Source: Spirochaetota bacterium (GTDB lineage Bacteria; Spirochaetota; B62-G9; DRHN01). Taken from it: DNA of 37,928 bases. Positions 27,782 through 37,193 of the stretch are shown one piece after another (position 1 is the first letter of the stretch; the number at the start of each line of letters is the position of its first letter). Below the pieces are notes generated by a model that saw nothing but the letters and a program-made list of their open reading frames with translations, was not told where the DNA came from and ran no database searches. Both the position numbers and the translations under genes were made by a program. The DNA is taken from the NCBI GenBank assembly GCA_011049595.1, contig DRHN01000521.1:1-37928 (forward strand), in the 5' to 3' direction.

Positions 27782-28261
27782 TTATTCGCTTGAAAAATCA
27801 AAAACCACAGGTGATGCGAGTTTTTTATAATCTTTCACCTTCATGATAATGGAATCGGTTAAAGATCCCGCATTAAAAGCTATGCGCTCGTTGTTTATGA
27901 TGGAATGGTCAACGTAAAGCTCGAGTCCCGTGATGGGCTTTCCAAAGGGGGGCACCGAACCCGGAACCAGACCGGTGATCTTGAGGAGCTCCTCCGGGGT
28001 GGCAAAACGTGTCCTTTTTACGTGAAAATACTCTTTTATCTTTGAAGAGCTCATTTTACAGGCGGCGCTCAGGACGAAAAGCTTAAATGTTTCACCCACT
28101 TTCAGGACAAGCGCTTTTCCCCCTATACCGATGTCCTCTCCCCGCGCGTTCGCCGCATCAGCTGAGGTTCTTGTGGGTCCATGGTGCATCTCCTGAAACA
28201 TGACGGACTGTTCTTCTAAAAGTTTCTTTATGTTTTGATAGATCTCATTGTTCACTGCCAA
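27782..28261 (-). CDS. YbaK/ProX-family aminoacyl-tRNA deacylase-like protein
   Basis: 159 aa; 'GIGGKALVLKVGETFKLFVLSAACKMSSSKIKEYF', 'TGLVPGSVPPFG'. Confidence 0.88.
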   Translation of the reverse strand: MAVNNEIYQNIKKLLEEQSVMFQEMHHGPTRTSADAANARGEDIGIGGKALVLKVGETFKLFVLSAACKMSSSKIKEYFHVKRTRFATPEELLKITGLVPGSVPPFGKPITGLELYVDHSIINNERIAFNAGSLTDSIIMKVKDYKKLASPVVFDFSSE

Positions 28262-28376
28262 AAGGAAGCAACCTCCTATGGATGTGGTCTATAATTTTAG
28301 AAAGTGGTTAAATCAAAGTCTATGCCTTTGAAAATCTTTTGGCTTGTAAAAAAGCCACCTGTTGTGAGAAACCGCA

Positions 28377-28517
28377 CTAATTCACAAACATCGAAACGAG
28401 CGCCCCGATACCATATGCCGCAGCTGCCGCTACACCGCCCACGATGAACATTTCCAGTCCCGACAGGACCCTGTCAGCATAAAACATATCTCCAAAAAGG
28501 TTTTCAGGATTTTTCAC
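28377..28517 (-). pseudogene. Short ORF resembling the C-terminal TM segment of VIT1/CCC1-family transporters (remnant?)
   Basis: Manual translation from GTG: (V/M)KNPENLFGDMFYADRVLSGLEMFIVGGVAAAAAYGIGALVSMFVN*; in-frame TAA two codons upstream of GTG. Confidence 0.4.
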
Positions 28518-28699
28518 AAATTAAATGACCCGAAAACTAAATAGTGGTATCATATAACATTACGTTTTTCTGTATCATTCAGGTTTCCAAGGTAATATTT
28601 ACATTATCGGATGAGACCCTTTTATTAAATGAAACCTGTGCCGCCGTTGAACTGAATATAATGGTAAAGTACTTTTGAGTGTAACAAATATACAAGAGC

Positions 28700-29536
28700 A
28701 TGAATGTAAAAGGATTTTTTATGCGTTTTATACCAGCTGAGTCGCCGGTCTTTAATAACATAAAGCCTGGTTGGTGGTTTTTTTTACGTAATGATGAGTT
28801 GTTGATCAAAACTACAGGTGAAAAGACAGAAATTCCTTTTATGGACGATGTGAATATTCCCGGCCTAGAGCTTCTGTGTATGCATTATCTGGGTAAACTT
28901 GACGGAAGTCCCTGCTTTACGGCCGAGCTGACAGTTGACGCTCAGGCTCCCGAAGGGATGGTATTCCAGGGTGTACGGGGGATATTCGGGCTGCTCGGGG
29001 AAGAAATATTCCAGCTTGCCTGTCGGGCTGTCCATATTTTGCAATGGGACCGGAACAGTCAGTTTTGCGGCCGGTGCCCAAACCCCACCCGGGCGGACAC
29101 GCTCGAGCGGGCAAAAGTATGCTCGATGTGCGGTTTTAGAAGCTATCCCAGGATTTCACCGGCAACAATAACTGCTGTGAAACGGGACAAACGGATATTG
29201 CTTGCCCGGGCAAGACGATTTCCAGCTGAATTGTACAGTGTTGTAGCAGGTTTTGTTGAACCGGGAGAGACCCTGGAGGAATGCGTAAAGAGAGAGATAA
29301 TGGAGGAAACCGGTATCGATGTAAAAAATGTACGATACTTCGGAAGCCAGCCATGGCCTTTTCCCGATTCTCTTATGATCGCCTTTACGGCGGATTACGC
29401 GGGTGGGGAGATCAGGATCGATAAAAATGAAATAATGGACGCGGGCTGGTTTTCCGCGGACGCGCTGCCGCGAATTCCTGACAAGCTCAGCATTGCGTGG
29501 AGGCTTATCGACCATTTTATTGAAAATAACTTGTAA
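28700..29536 (+). CDS. nudC: NADH pyrophosphatase (Nudix)
   Basis: Zn ribbon CGRC...CSMCG; Nudix box GFVEPGETLEECVKREIMEETGI followed by GSQPWPFPDSLM. Confidence 0.93.
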   Translation: MNVKGFFMRFIPAESPVFNNIKPGWWFFLRNDELLIKTTGEKTEIPFMDDVNIPGLELLCMHYLGKLDGSPCFTAELTVDAQAPEGMVFQGVRGIFGLLGEEIFQLACRAVHILQWDRNSQFCGRCPNPTRADTLERAKVCSMCGFRSYPRISPATITAVKRDKRILLARARRFPAELYSVVAGFVEPGETLEECVKREIMEETGIDVKNVRYFGSQPWPFPDSLMIAFTADYAGGEIRIDKNEIMDAGWFSADALPRIPDKLSIAWRLIDHFIENNL

Positions 29537-29546
29537 AGTTTTAACC

Positions 29547-31373
29547 CTACTCCACGGTCACGCTTTTTGCCAGATTTCTCGGCTGATCAACATTACATCC
29601 CCTGATAACCGCCACATGATAGGCAAGAAGCTGGAGCGGTATGACATTTATAACCGGTGAGAGAAACGTCAGGGTCTCGGGCACTTCAAAAACGATGTCC
29701 GAAAGCTCCTTGATTTGTTCATCTCCGCTGGTAACTACAGATAAAATAGTCCCGTTACGTGCCCGGATCTCGGAAATATTGCTCATGATCTTTTCATAAA
29801 TGACGTCTTTTGTAGCAATGACAATAACGGGCATATTTTTATCTATCAGGGCGATAGGGCCATGTTTCATCTCCGCGGCTGGATACCCCTCAGCGTGCAG
29901 ATAGGATATCTCTTTTAGTTTTAACGCTCCCTCGAGAGCAACGGGGAAATTGTAGCCTCTTCCAAGATATAGAGCGTTATTGTGCTTTGAAAGTTTTTTT
30001 GCGATATTTTCGATCTCGCTGTTTCTGTTCAGAATTCCTTCAACAAGATCCGGTATATCATCCAGGGCCTTGACAATTTTTCTTCCGTTTTCGAGGGTCA
30101 GGTTTTTCATTCTTCCTATCATCAATGCGATCATCGTCAGGACAAGGACCTGTGATGTAAATGCCTTTGTGGAGGCGACGCCGATTTCCGGTCCAGCGTG
30201 GATATACACACCGGCGTCGCTTTCACGGGCTATAGTGCTCCCGACAACATTACATATTCCGAGCACTGTGCCGCCTTTACGTTTTGTTTCCTTAAGCGCG
30301 CCCAGGGTGTCGGCTGTTTCCCCTGACTGGCTTATGACAAAAACAATGTCCCCTTTGTTGATGATCGGCCCCCGGTACCTGAACTCGGACGCGTATTCAA
30401 CTTCCACGGGAATACCGGCGAGCTCTTCAATAATATATTCTCCGATCAGCGCTGAATGCCACGATGTCCCGCAGGCTGTTATAATAATTCTCGAAGCGTT
30501 TTTGAGCTGTTCGATATTTTCCAGAAGGCCGTCAAGGCGGGCGGTACCTTCATCATAGTTCAGACGTCCCCGAAGAGTGTTTCTGAGGGATGTTTTCTGT
30601 TCAAAGATTTCTTTGAGCATAAAATGCTCGAAACCGTCTTTTTCGATCATTTCAAGGTTCCAGGAGATCTGCTGGACCTTTTTTGATACCTTTTTCATGT
30701 CAAGGGACATCACATTGAACTCTTTAGCCGTAAGCTCGGCGATTTCACCATCTTCGAGATAAATAATTTCATTTGTGTATCTCAGGATCGCGGCCACGTC
30801 TGAAGCGATAAAATACTCATCCTTCCCTTTGCCGATAAGAAGCGGGCTCCCTTTCTTTGCGGCGAAGATCCTGTCGGGCTCCTTTTTAGATATGACAGCA
30901 AGACCGTAAGTCCCTTCCACTTCAGCAAGGGCCGTTGAGAGAGTTTCAAAAAGGCTGCCGTTGTAGTTCTCCTCGATAAGGTGCGCCAGCACTTCCGTGT
31001 CGGTATCACTTTTGAAATGATGGCCCCGGTCTTCAAGGTATTTTTTAAGAGACCTGTGGTTCTCGATTATACCGTTGTGCACGACTGTTACGTCGCCACT
31101 GCAGTCCGTGTGCGGGTGGGCATTTACCCTGTTAGGTGCGCCGTGGGTTGCCCATCTCGTGTGCGCGATCCCGGCCGTTCCCGAATGCTTCGTGCTTTTT
31201 ACAAGGTTCTCGAGGTCCTGAACCTTGCCTTTTGTCTTTTCAATAAAAAGGTCATTGTCTTCAAGGACCGCGAGGCCGGCGGAGTCGTAACCCCTGTATT
31301 CCAATCTTTTCAGCCCTTCGATCAGCACGGGGATTGCGAGTTTTTTACCTATGTAACCAACTATTCCGCACAT
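29547..31373 (-). CDS. glmS: Glutamine--fructose-6-phosphate aminotransferase (isomerizing)
   Basis: MCGIVGYIGKK start; 'HTRWATHGAPNRVNAHPH'; two SIS domains; C-terminal LAKSVTVE. Confidence 0.97.
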   Translation of the reverse strand: MCGIVGYIGKKLAIPVLIEGLKRLEYRGYDSAGLAVLEDNDLFIEKTKGKVQDLENLVKSTKHSGTAGIAHTRWATHGAPNRVNAHPHTDCSGDVTVVHNGIIENHRSLKKYLEDRGHHFKSDTDTEVLAHLIEENYNGSLFETLSTALAEVEGTYGLAVISKKEPDRIFAAKKGSPLLIGKGKDEYFIASDVAAILRYTNEIIYLEDGEIAELTAKEFNVMSLDMKKVSKKVQQISWNLEMIEKDGFEHFMLKEIFEQKTSLRNTLRGRLNYDEGTARLDGLLENIEQLKNASRIIITACGTSWHSALIGEYIIEELAGIPVEVEYASEFRYRGPIINKGDIVFVISQSGETADTLGALKETKRKGGTVLGICNVVGSTIARESDAGVYIHAGPEIGVASTKAFTSQVLVLTMIALMIGRMKNLTLENGRKIVKALDDIPDLVEGILNRNSEIENIAKKLSKHNNALYLGRGYNFPVALEGALKLKEISYLHAEGYPAAEMKHGPIALIDKNMPVIVIATKDVIYEKIMSNISEIRARNGTILSVVTSGDEQIKELSDIVFEVPETLTFLSPVINVIPLQLLAYHVAVIRGCNVDQPRNLAKSVTVE

Positions 31374-31410
31374 ATAATCTCCTCCCCCGGTCAACTGTTT
31401 ACATTTTCGT

Positions 31411-31518
31411 AATTACTAATATTGAGCCGTTTCACCGCGATTAATCATAAGAATACTCAGTTATCTTGAAAATTCAAATTAAGCCGGGCAAGCCCGAAGT
31501 AGCAACAAGAACTAATTA
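31411..31518 (+). repeat. Dispersed intergenic repeat, copy D (shortened)
   Basis: TTGAGCCGTTTCACCGCGATTAATCATAAGAATACTCAGTTA...AATTAAGCCGGGCAAGCCCGAAGTAGCAACAAGAACTAATTA; aligns with copy C right half. Confidence 0.78.
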
Positions 31519-32136
31519 TCCTCCGCCAGTGTTTGCTTCATCATCATGGTCTAAGGAGGGGCCTGTTTTAATTTCTTCAGCCGAAGTGGAGTTTTCCGCA
31601 GTGGCTGCTGTTACTCTCAGCGTGTTTTTTCTACCAAGACCTCTTGTCAAAAACGCGGCTCCCAAAAGAAAGATCGAAACTCCGATGACAAGCCCGAACT
31701 GGGTTTCCAATGAATAAATTATCCAGATAAGAAGAGAAATAGAGATGATGAGGGTCGAAAGCACTGCCAGAACCTTTTTTTTATTCCCGTAAAAGTACAT
31801 TGACAACAGGCTCAACCCGAAAGTAAATAGAAACCCGGGCCAGAGTATGGTTATACGCTCATATGAAGTGAATATAAGAACAAAAAGAGGGACAGAAGAG
31901 GTGGCGATAAATGTCGCTAAAAAAAGGATAAACAGACGTTGTTTTTTCTTTCTTGTAGAAAAGTAAAAAATGTAGAGGATAACTCCTGCAAGCAGGAGAA
32001 TTGCAGGCCACACTTTGTTGAATCCTCCCTCAAATACCTTGAGGTTGAAGAAGATCACAGCAATACTGATGACGATGAGCGTCACGCCGATAAATAGATG
32101 TTTGTTTTTTTGGGTCATAATTTTATTCCTTGACAA
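31516..32136 (-). CDS. Membrane protein with multiple TM helices (LiaF/DUF5668-like)
   Basis: 206 aa; 'LFIGVTLIVISIAVIFFNL...VWPAILLLAGVILYIFYF'; overlaps upstream ORF by 14 bp. Confidence 0.65.
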   Translation of the reverse strand: MSRNKIMTQKNKHLFIGVTLIVISIAVIFFNLKVFEGGFNKVWPAILLLAGVILYIFYFSTRKKKQRLFILFLATFIATSSVPLFVLIFTSYERITILWPGFLFTFGLSLLSMYFYGNKKKVLAVLSTLIISISLLIWIIYSLETQFGLVIGVSIFLLGAAFLTRGLGRKNTLRVTAATAENSTSAEEIKTGPSLDHDDEANTGGG

Positions 32137-33712
32137 TGGCTTTCTTTTTTTCGATTTCCGCCATTGTGATGTTTATGGATACATAATTATTCATGAGTTT
32201 TAACAGTAAAAATATGTCTTTGTAGGTTTTAACTAGCTCTTCGATAAATTGTTTATTACTGCCGGCGCGTATTTTTTTTATGTTTGAAACTATCTTTGGA
32301 GTTTTTAGTTTGTAATCCTCCAGCACGTTCTTCAGGCATTGAGCCATTTTTTTTATGTTTAATACCTGCTCGTCGATGATTATCTTTGCCTTCAGATTTA
32401 TATTTTTAATTGTTTTATCCAATATTTTTTTCGCACTTTTTTCCCTTTTTATTGACTGCAGCAGCCTCGTAATTACTTTTCCGGTTGTGCCTTCTGAATC
32501 AAGGCTGTTTTCAAAGGCCGTAATATTATGAAGATGACTGTTCAGAGCGTAATAGCTGTTGGAGAGGTCGTTGAGTACACCCTTGTTTATGAATATCCCG
32601 CTTATTATAAGCTCGTTTACCACTTTGCTTATGTACGTCTTGTATTTATCAGTTATAAATGCTTTTACATAATTTATGGGTAGAACGTACTTGAAAACAG
32701 GTATCCCCAGGTTCGCCAGCTGATCGTTTTTGGAATCCGTGTAATTTTTTACTCTTCCTTCCGCAGATCCTTCAAATAATTGGGAGATCATTGTGTGCAT
32801 GGATTGTTCTTTCAAGGTTCTCTTTATGGAATTTACAACCGTTTGGACGTCATTTTTCTTTTTCTGCAGATAGGAGTTGAAGACATCAACGGTTCCCGGC
32901 TTATCGATCGGTACCGGGGCCAGGCTTTTGTCGATCGCCCGGATGATCAGCGCGATATAGCCGTTTTTCTGGAGGCTGGATATCAGGTTTTTCAATTTGT
33001 TGTAGTTGCTTTTACTGATAGGCTCAAAGCCTTTGATATTGGAAAAGATCTCGAACGCCGCGTCGAGTTTTCCGTCGACCTCGAAGGTGAAGAGCGACCG
33101 ATGGAATTTAAGTAGATCGTTTTTTAAAAAGGAGCCCTCTGCCGGAGAAAACGAAGGCTTTCTGATGAAATTCGCCTCCTCCAGTGTTGTGTCAAATTCT
33201 CTTAATATGGGAAAGAAATCAAAGTTGGTGAATCGAGCGAAATACAGGAAATTTGAAAAAACGGAATTTATTTTGATGAGAGTCTCTTTATCGAAATAAT
33301 CGAAATACTCGTTTAACAGCTTGTCAAGATGGTCCGCGGTTTTCTGGATTCCGTATTTCGGTACAAGTTTTTTGACATAATCTTCATTGAGTTTGTTATA
33401 GACCTCGAGCGCGTCACTTTGATGAAAACTAAGCACAAAGCTTTCTTCAAACGAGGGGGGAAATTTTATTGTTTTTTTATCAAAAGAAATAAACTGCTTG
33501 AGAGGGTAGGTGAGCTTATAAATCTCAAAGATCAATTTAGCTATCGGCGTCTGTATTAAATCCTGTTTTAACTTGAAAAGGTCTATCCTCGATGATGAAA
33601 GCTCTTTCTTCAACACCCTGAACGCCCTTCTCTTTACAGGGTCTTTTCCTCCAAAGAGTTTTTTGAAAAACCCGAGTTTTTCTTCCGGTTCCGTTAGGTT
33701 ATTAGAATCCAT
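32123..33712 (-). CDS. Hypothetical protein, 529 aa, helical
   Basis: Long ORF in a tight operon between the DnaJ-like gene and the membrane protein gene. Confidence 0.8.
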   Translation of the reverse strand: MDSNNLTEPEEKLGFFKKLFGGKDPVKRRAFRVLKKELSSSRIDLFKLKQDLIQTPIAKLIFEIYKLTYPLKQFISFDKKTIKFPPSFEESFVLSFHQSDALEVYNKLNEDYVKKLVPKYGIQKTADHLDKLLNEYFDYFDKETLIKINSVFSNFLYFARFTNFDFFPILREFDTTLEEANFIRKPSFSPAEGSFLKNDLLKFHRSLFTFEVDGKLDAAFEIFSNIKGFEPISKSNYNKLKNLISSLQKNGYIALIIRAIDKSLAPVPIDKPGTVDVFNSYLQKKKNDVQTVVNSIKRTLKEQSMHTMISQLFEGSAEGRVKNYTDSKNDQLANLGIPVFKYVLPINYVKAFITDKYKTYISKVVNELIISGIFINKGVLNDLSNSYYALNSHLHNITAFENSLDSEGTTGKVITRLLQSIKREKSAKKILDKTIKNINLKAKIIIDEQVLNIKKMAQCLKNVLEDYKLKTPKIVSNIKKIRAGSNKQFIEELVKTYKDIFLLLKLMNNYVSINITMAEIEKKKAIVKE

Positions 33713-34340
33713 GTATATGTTCCTGCAATATTTTTATTTTTATGTATAGATTTTCGATCATGAAATATGCGTATTCCTTTTGTCTTAACTTTCTAACAGG
33801 AAGATAAAACATATCTCCATCCTCCAGGTTTCTGGGTATAGGGACCGGCACAGTTACCGCCTTTAAAATATGACCCCTGTGTGAACAAAGACTGCAGTGA
33901 ACCCTGTCCCCGCCGCATGAAGGGCATATAACATGCGCGGGGATATCGATTTTTACATAAGACCCGTTTTCCAGTTCGGAACGTGTAAGATGCACGCAAA
34001 CGTCATACCCTTTTGGCCTAAAATGTCCCGATTTTCTCCCGTTGGTTTTCCTGTAGAAACATCTCAGATCTATAAGGTCCTGCAGTGATACTGCAAATGA
34101 TACCCTGTTATTTGGAAGAGCAGGGCTTCTTTTGGCCTGTTCGCATAATTGCGCTGTGTTGTAGAGTTTTCTCTTTTTGTCATCGATAAGTGTTTTGTAA
34201 GCGTCAAGTATTTTGAGGAACATACTGTTTTCGCTGGAAAGATCAGGATGATATTGCTTGGCAAGCTGGTGAAAAGCCCTTTTTATATCTTTGTTATCGG
34301 CATTTGTGTTTACATTTAATAGTTCATATAAGGTTTTCAT
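33702..34340 (-). CDS. DnaJ (J-domain) protein with single Cys-rich zinc-binding segment
   Basis: 212 aa; 'LYELLNVNTNADNKDIKRAFHQLAKQYHPDLSSEN' with HPD; CPSCGGDRVHCSLCSHRG. Confidence 0.88.
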   Translation of the reverse strand: MKTLYELLNVNTNADNKDIKRAFHQLAKQYHPDLSSENSMFLKILDAYKTLIDDKKRKLYNTAQLCEQAKRSPALPNNRVSFAVSLQDLIDLRCFYRKTNGRKSGHFRPKGYDVCVHLTRSELENGSYVKIDIPAHVICPSCGGDRVHCSLCSHRGHILKAVTVPVPIPRNLEDGDMFYLPVRKLRQKEYAYFMIENLYIKIKILQEHIHGF

Positions 34341-34341
34341 T

Positions 34342-35892
34342 TTACTCCCATTCTATGGTCGAAGGAGGCTTCGAGGAAATATCATAAACCACTCTGTTGA
34401 TCCCCTTCACTTCGTTTATTATTCTGGATGATATTTTTTCAAGAGTCTCATACGGGATCTTAAACCAGTCGGCTGTCATCCCGTCAACAGAAGAAACCGC
34501 CCTCAATACACAGGCGTTTTCATAGGTCCTCTCATCTCCCATTACTCCAACGCTCCTGACAGGCAGAAGCACGCCAAAGGCCTGCCAGATATCGTTGTAG
34601 AGGCCCGAGATTTTTATTTCTTCGGTAATAATTGAATCGGCTTCTTTTAAAATTAACAGCCTTTCTTCTGTTATTTCACCTATGATCCTGATCGCAAGCC
34701 CCGGGCCTGGAAAAGGGTGTCTCTCGATGATCTTTTCCGGTATGCCCAGAAGCCTTCCGAGCTCCCTTACTTCGTCCTTGAAAAGCTCACGCAGGGGCTC
34801 GATCAGCTTGAGTTTCATTTTTTTGGGGAGCCCTCCCACATTGTGATGGCTTTTGATCGTAGCAGAGGGTCCGCTGAAAGAGACAGATTCGATAACGTCA
34901 GGATACAGGGTCCCCTGCGCAAGGTACTCGACATCCCCGAACTCCTTTGCCTTTTCTTCGAATACGTTTATAAACTCTCTACCGATCGTTTTTCTTTTGT
35001 GCTCCGGGTCGGTTATGCCTTTCAGGCTCGAAAGGAACCTGTTTTTCGCGTCAAAAGAAAAAAGTTCGAAGTTGAACCCGTTGCTGAAGGTTTCTTCCAC
35101 GTCCTTTTCCTCGTTTTTTCTCAAGAGCCCGTTGTTGATAAAAACCGCTTTTGTGTTTTTCCCGATTGCCCTGCCAAGCAGTGTTGCGACAACGGCGGAG
35201 TCAACGCCCCCGGAAAGAGCGCAGATGACCTTTTTGTCACCGACCCGCTCCCTGGTCCTTTTTATTTCTCTTTCAATAAAAGAGCCCACGCTCCATTTTT
35301 TATCAAATCCGCATACAACGGACAAAAAGTTCCTCAATATTTCTTTTCCCCGTTCAGTGTGCGCGACTTCCGGGTGAAACTGAACACCGTAATATTTTCT
35401 ATTATCGTCAGCGATGGCCGCGTACGAACTGTTTTTTGTCGCGGCTATGACCTTGAAACCGGCAGGGATACCTTCGACCCGGTCTCCATGGCTCATCCAA
35501 ACCGTCGTGTTTTCTCCCTTCTTGAACCCTTTGAAGAGACTTGAAACATCGTTTATTCTAAGGATCGCTCTTCCGTATTCTCTTTCTGTTGACGGGCTGA
35601 CTTTGCCTCCAAGTAAACGTGCGAGTGCCTGCAGGCCGTAACATATCCCAAGTATTGGAATATCAAGGGAAAAAATATCGTTTTCAGGAACAGGCGCGTT
35701 TCCGGAATAGACAGAACTGGGGCTTCCGGAAAAAATTATTCCTTTCGGGGAAATCTGACGCAGCCGGTTTATGGAAATATTGTACGGGTGGATCTCCGAG
35801 TATGTGCCCAGCTCTCTCGTTTTACGGGCGATAAGCTGAGTGTATTGTGATCCAAAATCCAGTATCACAATAGTGTCGAAATCCGTACCCAT
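34342..35892 (-). CDS. guaA: GMP synthase (glutamine-hydrolysing)
   Basis: 516 aa; '[10 protein letters not shown]', '[14 protein letters not shown]', '[15 protein letters not shown]', C-terminal KPPSTIEWE. Confidence 0.98.
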   Translation of the reverse strand: MGTDFDTIVILDFGSQYTQLIARKTRELGTYSEIHPYNISINRLRQISPKGIIFSGSPSSVYSGNAPVPENDIFSLDIPILGICYGLQALARLLGGKVSPSTEREYGRAILRINDVSSLFKGFKKGENTTVWMSHGDRVEGIPAGFKVIAATKNSSYAAIADDNRKYYGVQFHPEVAHTERGKEILRNFLSVVCGFDKKWSVGSFIEREIKRTRERVGDKKVICALSGGVDSAVVATLLGRAIGKNTKAVFINNGLLRKNEEKDVEETFSNGFNFELFSFDAKNRFLSSLKGITDPEHKRKTIGREFINVFEEKAKEFGDVEYLAQGTLYPDVIESVSFSGPSATIKSHHNVGGLPKKMKLKLIEPLRELFKDEVRELGRLLGIPEKIIERHPFPGPGLAIRIIGEITEERLLILKEADSIITEEIKISGLYNDIWQAFGVLLPVRSVGVMGDERTYENACVLRAVSSVDGMTADWFKIPYETLEKISSRIINEVKGINRVVYDISSKPPSTIEWE

Positions 35893-36033
35893 ACCCAGGT
35901 TCTCCGGGAGTTGAATGAAGAAGATTTAAATGTTGATCAAACCCGAGGCAGCTGTGAATCGAAGCCGTGACCTCTTTTTTTCATAATATGCCGCTAATAT
36001 AAAAGCATTCGGGTTACCTGCCTCGCACACGGA

Positions 36034-36070
36034 GGCGGTTTTCCCGTCGCAATGAGAAAACCGCCGCTTT
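36034..36070 (+). terminator. Terminator-like hairpin in guaA/YhcC divergent spacer
   Basis: GGCGGTTTTC-ccgtcgcaatga-GAAAACCGCC followed by GCTTTT; perfect 10-bp stem. Confidence 0.45.
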
Positions 36071-36137
36071 TGCGCTGGTCTACTCTGTATTTTATATTAT
36101 AATATAGAATGTCGGGAAAATACCAATGTATTTTTAA

Positions 36138-37100
36138 TTGCTTATGGAAACAGCTTATTATCGCTCATTCTCAACCTATCTCTCCGAAAAGTTCGATCAA
36201 AGGGTTTACAGGGTATCCCTTGATGCCGGGTTTTCCTGCCCTAACAGGAACCGCTATGCGGTTATCAGGGACCCTGCTGTTAGGAAAGGAGCTGTTGGAA
36301 CAGGAGGCTGTGCATACTGCTCCGCGGAAGGTTCCTGGAACGGGTCGAAAAAAAAACTGTCACTCGAGGACCAGGTAAAGACGGGGAAAGTAATGATCGG
36401 GCGGCGTTACAATGCCTCGAAATTTCTTGCATATTTCCAGGCATATTCGAACACCTATGCCCCTGTGGATACTCTCAGGGAGATATACGATTCTGTTGTT
36501 CTTGATGACGAGGATTTTGTCGGCCTCATAATAGGGACGAGGCCAGATTGTATTGACTACGAAAAGCTGGAGCTTATCTCGTCCTACAAAGAACGCGGGC
36601 TGGAAGTGTGGCTCGAATACGGGCTCCAGTCCTCGAATGACAGGACCCTTGAGATAATAGGGCGGGGCCACACTGCGGAGGATTTTGCCCGGGCAGTTTA
36701 TATGACAAAGGATTTCGGGATCTCCGTGTGCGCCCACGTGATAATAGGGCTTCCTGGAGAGAGCAGTTCCGATATATTAAATACGGCCGGGTTTTTATCC
36801 GGTTTGCCTGTGGAAGGCGTCAAGCTGCACAACCTGAATATTGTAAAGGGCACACGTATGGCTGATGAGTACTACAGAGGGAATGTTATGCCTCTCGCCC
36901 TCGATGAGTACGCTCGGCTGGCGGTGGGTTTTCTTGAGCGGATAAGCCCCGATGTTGTGGTACAGCGTCTTGTCGCCCAGACATCTTCAAGATGGCTGTT
37001 AGGGCCCGAGTGGAGTTTGAATAAACCAATGGCTGTCAACGCCATTATTGAAGAGTTCAAGCGAAGGAACAGCTTTCAGGGGAAACTGTTCCGGAAGTAG
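36138..37100 (+). CDS. Radical SAM protein, YhcC/TIGR01212 family
   Basis: 320 aa; 'RVYRVSLDAGFSCPNRN...GGCAYCSAEGS' (CX7... CXXC-type cluster segment), 'LQSSNDRTLEIIGRGHTAEDFARAV', 'CAHVIIGLPGE'. Confidence 0.92.
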   Translation: MLMETAYYRSFSTYLSEKFDQRVYRVSLDAGFSCPNRNRYAVIRDPAVRKGAVGTGGCAYCSAEGSWNGSKKKLSLEDQVKTGKVMIGRRYNASKFLAYFQAYSNTYAPVDTLREIYDSVVLDDEDFVGLIIGTRPDCIDYEKLELISSYKERGLEVWLEYGLQSSNDRTLEIIGRGHTAEDFARAVYMTKDFGISVCAHVIIGLPGESSSDILNTAGFLSGLPVEGVKLHNLNIVKGTRMADEYYRGNVMPLALDEYARLAVGFLERISPDVVVQRLVAQTSSRWLLGPEWSLNKPMAVNAIIEEFKRRNSFQGKLFRK

Positions 37101-37193
37101 GCCAGGGCCTGATTTTCACAAATAATGTCGTAGACTTTGACCTGGATTTGCTTTATAGTTTAAATAGGTAATATTTATCTTCGAAACCGGGCA

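Noticed and set aside
29980-30558. 192-aa plus-strand ORF opposite glmS
   Set aside because: Antisense shadow of glmS.
31374-31410. Possible glmS ribozyme upstream of glmS
   Set aside because: The leader is only ~37 bp before repeat copy D begins and shows no glmS ribozyme core; the space is too short.
34717-35544. 275-aa plus-strand ORF opposite guaA
   Set aside because: Shadow ORF antisense to an unambiguous guaA; composition lacks any recognisable domain.
35940-36030. tRNA/tmRNA-like TTCGATTC segment on the minus strand of the guaA spacer
   Set aside because: Flanking bases do not form a T-stem and no acceptor/anticodon arms could be found.
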